Positions 51,134 to 60,625 of a stretch of DNA of 64,000 nucleotides are shown here, one piece after another (within the stretch, counting starts at the first letter, position 1; each line of letters opens with the position of its first letter). The notes under the pieces are model-generated. The model searched no databases, was not told where the DNA came from, and saw only the letters and a list, made by a program, of their open reading frames with translations. The DNA comes from Asticcacaulis solisilvae (lineage in GTDB: Bacteria; Pseudomonadota; Alphaproteobacteria; Caulobacterales; Caulobacteraceae). The position numbers and the translations under genes are program-made. Location of the stretch: positions 310,001 to 374,000 of the forward strand of contig NZ_JAGGMI010000003.1 in the NCBI RefSeq assembly GCF_017875235.1, in the 5' to 3' direction.

Positions 51134-51655
51134 TCACATCACCGGAAAGGCTTGCCCGACAAGGCGGGACTTCGGGATGAGACCGATGATCCGGTAGCGC
51201 GAATCGAGCGAGTCCGCGCTTGGTGTGGTGACGAAGTAGTGTCCGGCCGGAATGATCCCCGGCGGAGCCGCCTCCACGGGGCGGCCCTCCTTGTCGGCCA
51301 CCTTGGCGATCCCGACGAGCTGGCCGTTGATCGAGAAGGTGCGCCCCTCGACAGTCACTAGGTCGCCAGGGACCCCGACAACCTGCTTCGTAAAGCGGAA
51401 GCCCGCCGGATAGTACCGGTTGGGCGGCGCCACGAAGGCGAAGTAGTCGCCGCGTTTCGGTTCCAGCTTGTGCCGGTCGATCATGAACGCCCAGTTGGGC
51501 AGGCTTTCGGTCTCGTTGAGGGCAAACTGGTACTGCTCTCCGATCGCGGTCCCCAGGCCCGACAGGATCAGGGTAGCGATCGCGCCCCAGAGGAGAACGA
51601 TGGCGCGGGCCCGCGGCGTCCGAAGCCAATCAGCGAGCGGCTGCAAGCGTGTCAT
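51134..51655 (-). CDS. TraF-type S26 signal peptidase
   Basis: Protein of 173 residues with one membrane helix near residues 18-38 and an S26 serine protease fold. The catalytic Ser51 (TESLPNW) and Lys90 (TKQVVGVPGD) are present. It probably matures the pilin or another tra protein. The ATG at 51655 has GGGAGGG upstream. The start lies inside trbI. Confidence 0.85.
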   Translation of the reverse strand: MTRLQPLADWLRTPRARAIVLLWGAIATLILSGLGTAIGEQYQFALNETESLPNWAFMIDRHKLEPKRGDYFAFVAPPNRYYPAGFRFTKQVVGVPGDLVTVEGRTFSINGQLVGIAKVADKEGRPVEAAPPGIIPAGHYFVTTPSADSLDSRYRIIGLIPKSRLVGQAFPVM

Positions 51656-52076
51656 GCGTTCCCTCCCCCAACTGGAGGCCACCGGTCTTCAGAGCCTGGT
51701 CAACGGAGGCCGTAATCTGCGGGGTCAGGTCGACCGCATCGCCGGTAAGCACGCACTCGCGGGCGAAGACCACCATGCCCTTCTCGTGCGCGGCCTGGCC
51801 GATGAGCTTTTCGGTCGTGGCCATGAACAGCCCCGTCTTGAGCTTGATCATTTCGGGCGTGTTGGTCGGGTCGGCGGCGAACTGCTGGCCGTACATCCGG
51901 CTGAGCTGGCCGACGGCGACCGTCGCGATGACCGGCGGCTTGTTCTGTTCGATCTTCCACAACAGGCCGCCGATGGCGAACAGATTGACGATGAGCAGGA
52001 AGACCGCGACCTCGGTCTTGTAGGCCCGCAGCGTCTGCCACGACAGCCGCGGGCGCTTGGAGGTGTGCTCAGTCAT
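51630..52076 (-). CDS. trbI: TrbI (F-type), pilus-related membrane protein
   Basis: Protein of 148 residues with one membrane helix (about residues 24-42) and a periplasmic domain, as in F-type TrbI. It follows a small membrane-protein gene and overlaps both neighbours. Confidence 0.85.
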   Translation of the reverse strand: MTEHTSKRPRLSWQTLRAYKTEVAVFLLIVNLFAIGGLLWKIEQNKPPVIATVAVGQLSRMYGQQFAADPTNTPEMIKLKTGLFMATTEKLIGQAAHEKGMVVFARECVLTGDAVDLTPQITASVDQALKTGGLQLGEGTHDTLAAAR

Positions 52077-52362
52077 GATCGAGCCTCCGGTCGCGGCGCG
52101 CGATCGACACGACGATCATGTTCAGGACGAACGCGATAGCGACGACGAAGTGGATGGGCGCGCGGCCCCAGTCTGATGCGGCTTCGTAGTGACGCAGGAA
52201 AAGCCCCAGCTCGTGCATCCAGGAATCGACGCGCAGCCCGAAGATCAGAAGCGTCTGGAAGACGCAGACCGCGAATGTGATCGCCAGGTTTTCGAGCCAG
52301 TGCGGCACCCGGCGCCAAACGCTAAACTGCGTCGCGGGCAAGGCAGAGTCAGTGGCTGACAT
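52069..52362 (-). CDS. Small membrane protein between traC and trbI
   Basis: Protein of 97 residues with two membrane helices (about residues 25-45 and 67-87). No family recognised. It overlaps traC and trbI, so it is part of the tra operon and may be an accessory of this transfer-system branch. Confidence 0.7.
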   Translation of the reverse strand: MSATDSALPATQFSVWRRVPHWLENLAITFAVCVFQTLLIFGLRVDSWMHELGLFLRHYEAASDWGRAPIHFVVAIAFVLNMIVVSIARRDRRLDHD

Positions 52363-55099
52363 CTTGAAGTCCTCCGTCCTGGTAGAGTTTGCGGATCAGA
52401 TTGCGTCGGCCGCGCTCGCTCATGCCGAGATAGTCGTCGACGAAACGGCGTATGGGCTCGAAGCCCAGCAGCATCTCGGCGTAGGCCATCTCCTTGGGGC
52501 TAAAGGTCGGGGGAGTCTGGTCGTTCGACGCGACCGCGCGAACCGCGTCGCCGACGGACTGCCCGGCGCGTATGCGTTGTTCGACCGCGAATAATGTTTC
52601 CGGCTTTGTTGAATAAAGCGTCAGCGAGAATGGGTCGAGCACGAGGCGGCCCAGGGCCTTGAAGCCGGGGCCACGGATAAAGGCCTCTGAATATTCGCCC
52701 TGGCTTGTCCTGAGCGACCGCATCACGCGCAGGTCGTCGGCGGACGCCTGCAGGATTCCCTCACGCTCGAAGGCGGCGATCGCCTCCTCCTTCAGGCGCA
52801 GCGTGATGTTCCAGTCGCTGTTGTTGATGCAGGCACGGCCGCCGGCAGTCTGCTGATAATCCGCAAGGGACTGGGTGCCAGTGATCAGCGCGCCCCCCTC
52901 CTTGCGGCAGCGCCGCGCGAACCCTTCGATGTAGGGGCCGGCCGCGCCGTCACCGAGCAACTGCCAGGCTTCATCGATGAACAGCGCCTTGCGCCGGCCC
53001 CTCCCGCCAAGCTTCATTCGCTGACGGATCAGGATCAGCAGGCCGAGGATGACGACGGCCCGCAGCTCCTTCTTGCTCTCGATCGGCGACAGCTCGAAGA
53101 CGGTGAAGGGGTTGTCGATGCTGAGCGTGCAAGGTCCGTTGTAGAGGTTGTAGTAGGAGCCGCCCGCGACATATTCCGACATGGCAAGGCGCATGGCCCT
53201 GCCCATCTCGCCTTGCGTTTCCGCGAGGTGGACCCCGACATCGTCGATGCCGGCGTCCGCGCCCTTGGCATCCCAAACGGCGTTCACCGACTGTGCGATT
53301 GCCCCGATCTCTTCCTTGGAGACGTGGGCAGTACTCCCGCGCGCCATTTGCAGGACCAGGGCCCGGATGCTCTCGCGGCATTCGTCGCGATATTCCTCAT
53401 CGGTCGCGGCAAGCTCGTGATCGAACATCGAGAACGGATTGATGCAAAGCCCGCTGTTCAAGGTGAACTCGACGAACTGGCCCGACTGGATGCGACACGT
53501 GTTCTCGAAGCTCCGACCATCATCTAGCACGATAACGTCGCGGCCGGCGCCGCGCATTCCGCCCGCCATGTCCTGCATGAACACGGATTTCCCCGAGCCG
53601 GAGCTGCCGATGACCGCGACATTGTGGTTGCCGCCGCCTGCGCCTTCCGCCGCATTAGCGAACGGGCTCCAGTAGAAGGGCTGGCCGCGCCGGCCTAGCA
53701 GCAGCATGTCGGCGACATCGCAGCCCGTCGTTTCGCCCTGAAGCGGCGCCAGGAGCGCCATGCTGGTTGTCGGCATCGTCTTCAGGCGCTTGAGCGTTTG
53801 GAAGTCCTGGGCGAGCCCTTGGCCCATGGTCAGAGGCAAGCAGGCGAGCAGTGTCTGCAGATGCAGCACGTCGTTTCTGGAGAGCCCGAAACCGGCGTTG
53901 GCCCAGATCGATTTCAGATACCGTTCGGCCTTCTCGCCCTCGCCGAGTTCGGTCGTCGATGCGACGAACAGGGCCATGTCGCAAAGTTTTCCGCCCTTGG
54001 CCATGTCGGCATTGGCCTGTTCCCAGTCGGCCGCGGCGAGCGCCACGCTCGGAAAGAACTTGCCCGTGGGCCCCGACGCCTGTTGCGAACTGCGCATCGC
54101 CTTAAGCTCGGTCATCGACTTGGTCGCCTCGTAGGTCCGGGGTGCGAAATAGAGAACCGTCAGATTGGCGCCCATGGGATGGAGCTGGGCGTTGAAGAAA
54201 TCGCCGATCAGGTTGCTGATGACGCCCTGGTGGCAAGTCTCGGGGAAGCGGTCGGCCGAGAAGGTCCGGATCTCGAAGCGCTCGGTCCTGCCCTCCAGGT
54301 CGATGGACCCGTCGGCGCAGAAGATGTCTCCCCTGCCCCAGGCCTGAGTGGTCAGGCGCTCCCGATAGACCGTGAAACTCGTATCCCGGGCGATAGCCTG
54401 GTCGGCGATCGGGGCTTCCGCGTCGTAGCGCGCGGCATCGAGATCGAGCCCACCGGTCGGATTGAGGATGGCGCGAAGGATGCTCAACAGTTCGGCCGGT
54501 TTTAGGACCGAAACCGAGCCGCCCAGGCTTTTCCACGTGCCGTCGATCGTCTGATGCAGTTCGCGCAGCTGCTTGCCGGCCTCGCCGGCGGCGCTGCCTT
54601 TCAGTTCGAAGGCGAGGAAAATCCGGTAGTCACGGACATACATTGGCCCGCTTCGCGACAGGGACGACCATACACCCGCCTTCAGGTGCCGGCGGCGATG
54701 TTGGGCCAGCTCGACGAAGACCCCGCCTCCTGCGCTGCGCTCGCGGGCCCATCGGTCGAGTATCCACCCGACCTTCGGGGATGCCCAATTGATGACCTGG
54801 ACGTGGATGCCTTCCGGCAGAGAGTCGTTGAAGATCTGCGCGATGATCTCGTGCCGTTGTTCCGTCAGGCCGGCGAGCGGCGTCATCTCCAGGATGAGCC
54901 CGGTCGTCTCGGCCTGCTGGTAGAGCTGATGCACGTCGTCCCAGGCCTCGTAAGGCAGCTTCGATGACAATGAGGGCGGAAACTCCCGGGCGAGCCCTTG
55001 AGTCGGCTCCGGCAAGTCATCCCAGAAGAAGCGTCTCGCCAGGTCCTGGACGCCCGCGCGAACGCCGTCCAGCATGGGTTGAAGGGCATTCGCACTCAC
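52349..55099 (-). CDS. traC: TraC, F-type secretion ATPase
   Basis: Protein of 916 residues, VirB4-like. Walker A GSSGSGKS lies at about residues 497-504 and Walker B ALFIDEAW near residue 704. It powers pilus assembly at the inner membrane. GTG at 55099 is the start; it overlaps the traV stop (GTGA). The longer frame reaching 55462 is random sequence inside traV. Confidence 0.93.
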   Translation of the reverse strand: MSANALQPMLDGVRAGVQDLARRFFWDDLPEPTQGLAREFPPSLSSKLPYEAWDDVHQLYQQAETTGLILEMTPLAGLTEQRHEIIAQIFNDSLPEGIHVQVINWASPKVGWILDRWARERSAGGGVFVELAQHRRRHLKAGVWSSLSRSGPMYVRDYRIFLAFELKGSAAGEAGKQLRELHQTIDGTWKSLGGSVSVLKPAELLSILRAILNPTGGLDLDAARYDAEAPIADQAIARDTSFTVYRERLTTQAWGRGDIFCADGSIDLEGRTERFEIRTFSADRFPETCHQGVISNLIGDFFNAQLHPMGANLTVLYFAPRTYEATKSMTELKAMRSSQQASGPTGKFFPSVALAAADWEQANADMAKGGKLCDMALFVASTTELGEGEKAERYLKSIWANAGFGLSRNDVLHLQTLLACLPLTMGQGLAQDFQTLKRLKTMPTTSMALLAPLQGETTGCDVADMLLLGRRGQPFYWSPFANAAEGAGGGNHNVAVIGSSGSGKSVFMQDMAGGMRGAGRDVIVLDDGRSFENTCRIQSGQFVEFTLNSGLCINPFSMFDHELAATDEEYRDECRESIRALVLQMARGSTAHVSKEEIGAIAQSVNAVWDAKGADAGIDDVGVHLAETQGEMGRAMRLAMSEYVAGGSYYNLYNGPCTLSIDNPFTVFELSPIESKKELRAVVILGLLILIRQRMKLGGRGRRKALFIDEAWQLLGDGAAGPYIEGFARRCRKEGGALITGTQSLADYQQTAGGRACINNSDWNITLRLKEEAIAAFEREGILQASADDLRVMRSLRTSQGEYSEAFIRGPGFKALGRLVLDPFSLTLYSTKPETLFAVEQRIRAGQSVGDAVRAVASNDQTPPTFSPKEMAYAEMLLGFEPIRRFVDDYLGMSERGRRNLIRKLYQDGGLQDVSH

Positions 55100-55566
55100 G
55101 GCTTGACCCCGCCAGCAGCAGGCTCCGGTATGGCCGTCTTCGCGGTGGCCTGGACCGATGCCTTGGCCGGCTGCGAAGCCGAAGCCGGGGATTGCGTCGG
55201 GGGCGAGATCCACCACTGCGCCTTGCGCATGACCGCGTAGACCTCGGCCCTGTCGTGATAATCCCCCTGATTGTCGACATAGGGTGCGATCAGAATCCGC
55301 ATCGTCTGGTCGCTCTCGCGCCGGGGAGCGTCTTCGCGAGTCTGCGAGGTGGGACGGTTCTGATCCCACCAGCTGGCGACCTGCGCGCCGAATATGCCCG
55401 CCTTTTTCGGCGGTACCGAAGTGTCCGAATGGCGATTGTCGATGGTCGCGACCGACGCGCACACGTCGGTGCCGGTGGCACGGCAGGACCAGCTGTGGGT
55501 TGTCGAGGCGCTGGCACAGCTAGACAAGATCAGTGCCAGGGCGAGGAACGAGATTTGACGGATCAT
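55096..55566 (-). CDS. traV: TraV, lipoprotein of the outer membrane core
   Basis: Protein of 156 residues with a lipobox (LSSC) and two further Cys shortly after, as in TraV. It anchors the TraB/TraK complex in the outer membrane. It overlaps dsbC and traC. Confidence 0.88.
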   Translation of the reverse strand: MIRQISFLALALILSSCASASTTHSWSCRATGTDVCASVATIDNRHSDTSVPPKKAGIFGAQVASWWDQNRPTSQTREDAPRRESDQTMRILIAPYVDNQGDYHDRAEVYAVMRKAQWWISPPTQSPASASQPAKASVQATAKTAIPEPAAGGVKP

Positions 55567-56399
55567 GATTTCGACTCCGCGAAGGCCTTAAGGGCGGTGG
55601 GATCGAGGAAGCCCGGGTTCACGCCGCCATCGGCGCGAACGATGGTCGGCGTGCCTTGGACGCCATGGGCACGGGCAAAGGCGGTGTTCTGGTCGACCGC
55701 CTCTTCGGCGCCGTTGCATTTGGCCGTCAGGGCGAAGGCCCGACCAGCATAGGCCGCTTCCGATGCCGCCCGCCGGTCCTTCGCGCACAGCACCTGGATC
55801 GCCTTACGGCGGCTCTCTTCGCCAAGGACCGCAATCGGATATTCGGTGATTTCGATGCCCTGGTCTGCGGCGAGCTGCGAGAAAAAGGCCCGACAGTATC
55901 CGCACGAAAAATCGGAGAATACCTTGACTTTTAACGGTGCGCCGGGGTGATGGACAATTGCGTTCGCCATCGGCAAATCGACGTTTATCTTGTGAATCTC
56001 GGTGCTGGTGGCCGAAGCCACGCGTGCATCGGCGAGGTTACCGGTAGCGCCTTCCACGGCCGCCAGCTGGCGCAGGCGCTCGTCGGTCAGATCGACCTTC
56101 TTTTCGAGATCGAGGAGCGATCCGACCACCACGTAACGACCGTCGCGCGATGCGTAGAAGAGGTTGCGGCCAGCCGTTACTTCGCAAAGGCCGGAAACCG
56201 CCGTCTTGCAGTCGATCCGGGTGATACGCGTTTTTGGGAACTGTGTTTGCAGGTCGCTCTGCAGGTCCTTGGTCGATGAGGCCGCCAGGGTCGCGCCGGA
56301 GATGACGGCGCCCGAGAGGGCCAGCGCGGAGACGGCGAAAATGATCGCGCCGCTGCGCGGACCCACGGCCGCGCGGAACCGTCCGATGATATCGGTCAT
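55563..56399 (-). CDS. DsbC-like disulfide isomerase
   Basis: Protein of 278 residues with an N-terminal membrane anchor or signal, a dimerisation region and a thioredoxin domain with Cys166-Gly-Tyr-Cys169. It should help fold Cys-rich Tra proteins such as TraN, TraU and TraH in the periplasm. It sits between traB and traV with ATGA-type overlaps. Confidence 0.88.
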   Translation of the reverse strand: MTDIIGRFRAAVGPRSGAIIFAVSALALSGAVISGATLAASSTKDLQSDLQTQFPKTRITRIDCKTAVSGLCEVTAGRNLFYASRDGRYVVVGSLLDLEKKVDLTDERLRQLAAVEGATGNLADARVASATSTEIHKINVDLPMANAIVHHPGAPLKVKVFSDFSCGYCRAFFSQLAADQGIEITEYPIAVLGEESRRKAIQVLCAKDRRAASEAAYAGRAFALTAKCNGAEEAVDQNTAFARAHGVQGTPTIVRADGGVNPGFLDPTALKAFAESKS

Positions 56400-57709
56400 G
56401 GTTGTGTACCCTTTGTGGTGAAACGGAAACCGTCGAGGAAGACCAGTTCGACCTCGAGGCCGGTCGGCATTTCGATGACGGGCTGATACTGCTCGGCGCG
56501 CTTGATGTAGTAGTCGGCGAGCATCGAACTGGCGTTGCTGATTCCGGTGCCGAGCGTCGCTTGCGCGATCTGGCTATCCGTTAGCGGTGCGGTGGCGACG
56601 CCTGCGACGCCGTTCGAGGTCGTGATCCCCGTAAGGCTGCGCTGAGTATTGGTGCTCATGGCCTGGCCGAGGCCCTGCAGGGTTCCCGCGACGAATGCCT
56701 TGTTGGCGAAATTGCCCTCGCGACTGACGACCTTGCCCCGGACGCCGGACTTGCCCATGTAGGTGACGTAGCCGTCGACCTTCGTAACCAGGTAATGACT
56801 GCCATCAACCGGGCACGAGATCTTCTGAAGCTTGATATAGACCTTTTCGCTCGACAGTTCGGCGAAAGCGGCACCATTGACGAGGCACCCGGTCAGATCG
56901 CTCGTCTGGAACTGGCCGTCGGCGCCCACGCCGACTGCTCGACCGTCGATGCGGAAGAGGACCGGCTTGGGATCGGCCGTCGCGGAAATTCCGGCCTGCA
57001 TGTCGACGCCGACCAGGACGCGGGCCTGGACATAGGAGTTCGGCGCCACGTATTGGCTGCTGTCGTAGACGCTTACCTTATCCGGTGTCCCGCCTGAAGC
57101 AGGTGCCGCCGGAATCGGTGCGGCTTTCGGGTCTTGCCCATCTATTGCCGACAGGCGGATGCTCCGCCTCGCCGCCGTCGACGTGGGTGTTCCAGCATCG
57201 CCTTGACCCAGTGGTGGCGCCGCGCCTGGATGAGGAAGTGGCGCGGCGCCACCTGGCGCGCGGAAGCCCGAACCCACCTGGTCGGAGGCCGGTTCCGCGC
57301 GCGTCCGGTCGACCCGCGCGGCACGCACGGGCGGAACTGGAGTGCTGGCAATCTGCTGGCCGAGACCAGCATTCTCGGTTTGAAGCTGGGCGTTTTGCTC
57401 CTGCGCCGTTTGCAGGGCCAGCTGAAGGTCGCCGACCTGGCCCCGCAGACGCGTATTTTCGGCTTCCGGACTGAGCGCCGCGGGTGCCGCGACACTTGCC
57501 GTTGCAAGCGTTCGCTGTTCGAGAGCCTTTTTCTGAACGGTCGTGGCAGCGGGAGGCTTCTTGAAGCTAACGGCGTAGAAAACGCCTCCGCCAATGACCG
57601 CCGCGGCACCGATGAGGAGGAGCCAGCGCATGTTCTGGCGCTGCCGCGCCTGGACGTTCGGATTGCCGCCATCGTCTACGGCTTCAGGGATCGGATCGGG
57701 GATGCTCAC
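56396..57709 (-). CDS. traB: TraB, VirB10-like channel protein
   Basis: Protein of 437 residues: one membrane helix near residues 27-47, a coiled coil of about 40 residues (ENTRLRGQVGDLQLALQT), a Pro-rich linker and a C-terminal beta-rich domain. It spans inner and outer membrane in F-type systems. It overlaps traK. Confidence 0.9.
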   Translation of the reverse strand: MSIPDPIPEAVDDGGNPNVQARQRQNMRWLLLIGAAAVIGGGVFYAVSFKKPPAATTVQKKALEQRTLATASVAAPAALSPEAENTRLRGQVGDLQLALQTAQEQNAQLQTENAGLGQQIASTPVPPVRAARVDRTRAEPASDQVGSGFRAPGGAAPLPHPGAAPPLGQGDAGTPTSTAARRSIRLSAIDGQDPKAAPIPAAPASGGTPDKVSVYDSSQYVAPNSYVQARVLVGVDMQAGISATADPKPVLFRIDGRAVGVGADGQFQTSDLTGCLVNGAAFAELSSEKVYIKLQKISCPVDGSHYLVTKVDGYVTYMGKSGVRGKVVSREGNFANKAFVAGTLQGLGQAMSTNTQRSLTGITTSNGVAGVATAPLTDSQIAQATLGTGISNASSMLADYYIKRAEQYQPVIEMPTGLEVELVFLDGFRFTTKGTQP

Positions 57710-58425
57710 TGGGCCTCCTCCTCGATGTAAACCCGCGTGCTTGCGCCGGGGTCGAGCATTTCGTTGCTGACGCCGGCGGCGATCACATGGGCGACGAGGA
57801 ACTGCTCGGCCTTCAAGGTGCGGGGCACCGTGTCGCGGTTGGTGATGAATAGGACGATCCCCCGGAGCCCCGAGGCCCGATAGTAGCCTACGGTTCGAAT
57901 GTTCAGCCGGTCGCTGACCTGGCCCTTGTCGTCCGCGGGCTCATAGGTGACGCCGTCCGTGACCTGATTGTTGAACATCAGCTTCATGAACGCGGTGACG
58001 GTTTCGGCATACCCGTTGGAACGCAGCGCGGGCGCGGCCACCTTGTCGTTCGTCTTGCCTTCGGGCAGGATCTCGACGGTTCGAGCCGGGCCGTCCCCAG
58101 GATGCAGGAGCAGTTGTATGGTGTCGCCCTGATCCGTCGTCGCGAAGACACTGAAAGTCCGGCCCGCCGTTTCGCCGTCGAAGCCGACGAACAGGTCGCC
58201 GGTCGCCTGGTCATTCTGCGTCAGCACCTGCGGTCCCGAGGGATCGTCGAGCGACCGCACCGCGGTGATCTTTTCGCCCTGGATGACGATCCGGGACATC
58301 TGGTTCGCCGACAGGTCGATGTCGACCGAGCCCGATTTGACGCGCAGCGGATCGGCGAAAGCGCCAGACGCGATGCCCGCGGTGATCGCCAGCACGCTGA
58401 CGAAAGTCAGGGTCTTGATAGTCAT
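57706..58425 (-). CDS. traK: TraK, secretin-like core protein
   Basis: Protein of 239 residues with a signal peptide and the TraK/VirB9-like domain (LSANQMSRIVIQGEKI). It forms the outer ring with TraB and TraV. It overlaps traE and traB. Confidence 0.88.
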   Translation of the reverse strand: MTIKTLTFVSVLAITAGIASGAFADPLRVKSGSVDIDLSANQMSRIVIQGEKITAVRSLDDPSGPQVLTQNDQATGDLFVGFDGETAGRTFSVFATTDQGDTIQLLLHPGDGPARTVEILPEGKTNDKVAAPALRSNGYAETVTAFMKLMFNNQVTDGVTYEPADDKGQVSDRLNIRTVGYYRASGLRGIVLFITNRDTVPRTLKAEQFLVAHVIAAGVSNEMLDPGASTRVYIEEEAQ

Positions 58426-59021
58426 GGAGTTTCTCCGGAAATACGGGGTTTGACGTCGTCGCCCTTGGCGTCCTTGGGATCGATCTCCGCGATCGAGGCC
58501 AAGCGGACGAGCGTGCCGGTTTTGGTCCAGTGCAACGCGTAGACTTTGGACTGGTCGTCCAGGATCTGCTGGCCTTGCATGATGACGAGGCGTCCCCGGA
58601 CTTCCGAGTACAGGCTTGCCGGGTCCTCGAAAAAGTCGGCCGGGAAGAAGGCCTGCGAACTGTGGGTTGCCTCGGATTTGGCGCTATCCTTTTCGAGCTG
58701 GACCTTGACCGCCTCGAAATGGACAGGGTCCATGAGGCGTTGCGCCCGGCGCTCGAAATATCCCGCCGTTTCCGGCGTCTTGTTAAGGAAGAGCCAGGCC
58801 GCATCCCGCGTCATGTCTTCGAGGTATTCGGCGTCGACCCGCCCATTCGGGTCGATCGCGGCGTCACCGGGCAGGGTGGGCACGAGAATGATGCGGCTAT
58901 TGTTCATGACCACCAGGCCAAGAACGAGATTGGTTGCGACAGCGGCGGCCAGGAGTACCGTAAGCGCGGCGCTGCGCTTGGCGAAAAGCCGTTGCTTCTG
59001 TTGGGCGGTCTGGATGTCCAT
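58422..59021 (-). CDS. traE: TraE, inner-membrane conjugation protein
   Basis: Protein of 199 residues with one N-terminal membrane helix (about residues 19-40) and a VirB8-like periplasmic domain. Standard length for TraE. It lies 4 bases after traL. Confidence 0.9.
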   Translation of the reverse strand: MDIQTAQQKQRLFAKRSAALTVLLAAAVATNLVLGLVVMNNSRIILVPTLPGDAAIDPNGRVDAEYLEDMTRDAAWLFLNKTPETAGYFERRAQRLMDPVHFEAVKVQLEKDSAKSEATHSSQAFFPADFFEDPASLYSEVRGRLVIMQGQQILDDQSKVYALHWTKTGTLVRLASIAEIDPKDAKGDDVKPRISGETP

Positions 59022-59025
59022 GGCC

Positions 59026-59307
59026 CTACCCCACCAACAGGCGTTGATCGGACGGTGGCGTCTTCTTGAGACCGAAAGTGCGCGAGGGCAGCAGCCAATA
59101 GGCCGCCCACATCAACTTGCTCAGCGAGCCGCCTTTTTTCAGGCGCCGCAGTAGCCAGAAGGCGCCGGCGCCGGCAGCGAGCCCGACGACGAAGTTCACG
59201 GTCAGGGTGAGAACCGCAAGCGGTGCGACAACGGCGACGAGTTCGTCCGGCGTGAAGATGAAATACCGCTCGGGCTCGTCGAGATACTGGAGGATGCGCG
59301 TATTCAT
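59026..59307 (-). CDS. traL: TraL, pilus assembly membrane protein
   Basis: Protein of 93 residues with a TraL/VirB3-like layout: YLDEPERYFIFTPDEL at the start, then one or two helices (about residues 25-55). The ATG at 59307 begins at the conserved N-terminus. Confidence 0.88.
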   Translation of the reverse strand: MNTRILQYLDEPERYFIFTPDELVAVVAPLAVLTLTVNFVVGLAAGAGAFWLLRRLKKGGSLSKLMWAAYWLLPSRTFGLKKTPPSDQRLLVG

Positions 59308-59427
59308 GAAATGACCAGGGTTTTTGCTTTGTCCGGGCTTCCTCTGCCGCGGGCACACCTTCGCCGGCTGCAACGGGGTATCCGCAGGGGCAAAGCTTAG
59401 GTTTTTGGGATTTGGCCCCTTGTCCGC

Positions 59428-59772
59428 TTAGAAGGTTGCGGAAGCCAGGGCGGTGACGATTCCCGGACCGGCGGCAGCCGTCAGACCGATACCGGCGGCA
59501 GCGGCGATCAGGCGCCAGTTGAACTGGAAGACCATGCCTGCGACGGCCGAAGCGATACCGGCGACCGCCGCGAGGCGGCCGAGCGAGCCCGTGGTCCAGT
59601 TGGTCAGGGTGGTGGTAGCCGCGTTGAAGGTGGTGTCGGTGCCGGCCATCGCCATGCCGACAAATGCGGCCAAGACGACGATCGCGACAGCGAGAAGCAC
59701 CATTTCGATCATGCGGACCGTCTTGGAGTTGGGCCGTACCGCGAACGCGGCCGGCATGAGTGCAGTATTCAT
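59428..59772 (-). CDS. traA: TraA, F-type pilin
   Basis: Propilin of 114 residues. A short Ala-rich leader is followed by two long hydrophobic helices, as in F pilin and VirB2. It makes up the pilus shaft. A hairpin (GTACCG/CGGTAC, 59800-59814) lies in its 5' leader and AAAGG precedes the ATG. It is the first gene of the tra operon. Confidence 0.85.
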   Translation of the reverse strand: MNTALMPAAFAVRPNSKTVRMIEMVLLAVAIVVLAAFVGMAMAGTDTTFNAATTTLTNWTTGSLGRLAAVAGIASAVAGMVFQFNWRLIAAAAGIGLTAAAGPGIVTALASATF

Positions 59773-59858
59773 GTAGTTGGCCTTTAAGGTTTGAGTTGTG
59801 TACCGTTGCGGTACGGCCAACAAATCCCACCTAGGCCGAGTATAAACAAGGAGGGTAA

Positions 59859-59987
59859 TTTATGCCGTTTGGCCTACTTTTATGCTCTTTTCCGTAAAAG
59901 TAGGTCGTTCGGCCTATTTTTCTGAAAAAGACGCGCTTGCGTTCGACAAACGGCATAAAAGTAGGCGTCTTTTCAGAAAAATAGGCC
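59859..59987. promoter_or_regulatory. Inverted-repeat control region upstream of traA
   Basis: A cluster of repeats. TTTATGCCGTTT (59859) pairs with AAACGGCATAAA (59948). CCTACTTTTA (59873) is inverse to TAAAAGTAGG at 59895 and 59956. A 24-base arm at 59911-59934 pairs with 59965-59987 with one extra A. The core is AAAANTAGG. It lies between traA and the divergent gene at 60102 and is probably a multi-site operator. Confidence 0.65.
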
Positions 59988-60101
59988 AGATTTCGGATTA
60001 TTTCTCCTGTCGCGAGAATATCGTTACTGGAAAGGCGAAACGCCCTCCCCTTCCCTTAAGACATTCAACGCGTTATCGTGTGTTCGACAATAGGGCCTCC
60101 C

Positions 60102-60587
60102 ATGCTTGCATCCCAGATCACAGCCGATGACAGACAGACCCGCCAGAAGCCCGCTGGTAAGGCCGCCGGCAGCGGCTATGTCATCATCGACCTGACAAAC
60201 GATCCGAGCTGGCGCCACACCGTCCAGGCCGGTTTGATCGAGCATGCCAATCGCTACTTCAACGGGGGCCAGGCCTTGGGTCTGCAGGTGACGACCAAAT
60301 TGCTGTTGGAGCCTGCCCTGGCGTTCTGCGCCAAGTTCACGGGCGACGAGATCATCATGGCGACGGATGGGGCCTTCGATGTCGACAGATACAAGGAAGG
60401 CTCGATCACCATGACGAAGGCCTTCAGCGAGGAACGTGTGTCACCGCTGTGCGCCCACTATGCGGCGACTTCGACTGAGGATCTCAAGCAACGGTTCGGA
60501 AAGCGCCAGGTTGTTCTCGCCTGCATATTCATCTACGCGAACCATCTCATCAAAAATAGCCAAAGAGACGAACGTTTTATAAAATAG
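60102..60587 (+). CDS. Hypothetical protein divergent from the tra operon
   Basis: Protein of 161 residues, soluble, with no recognised family. The ATG at 60102 has a weak upstream site; GTG at 60078 is an alternative. It is separated from traA by the inverted-repeat control region, so it could be a regulator of transfer or be controlled with it. Confidence 0.6.
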   Translation: MLASQITADDRQTRQKPAGKAAGSGYVIIDLTNDPSWRHTVQAGLIEHANRYFNGGQALGLQVTTKLLLEPALAFCAKFTGDEIIMATDGAFDVDRYKEGSITMTKAFSEERVSPLCAHYAATSTEDLKQRFGKRQVVLACIFIYANHLIKNSQRDERFIK

Positions 60588-60625
60588 CGTTCGTTTTCAG
60601 AGGTTTTCATTTGTTTTCGAAAAAG

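Noticed and set aside
55100..55462. N-terminal extension of traC
   Set aside because: It lies within traV, looks random, and the GTG at 55099 overlaps the traV stop in the usual operon style.
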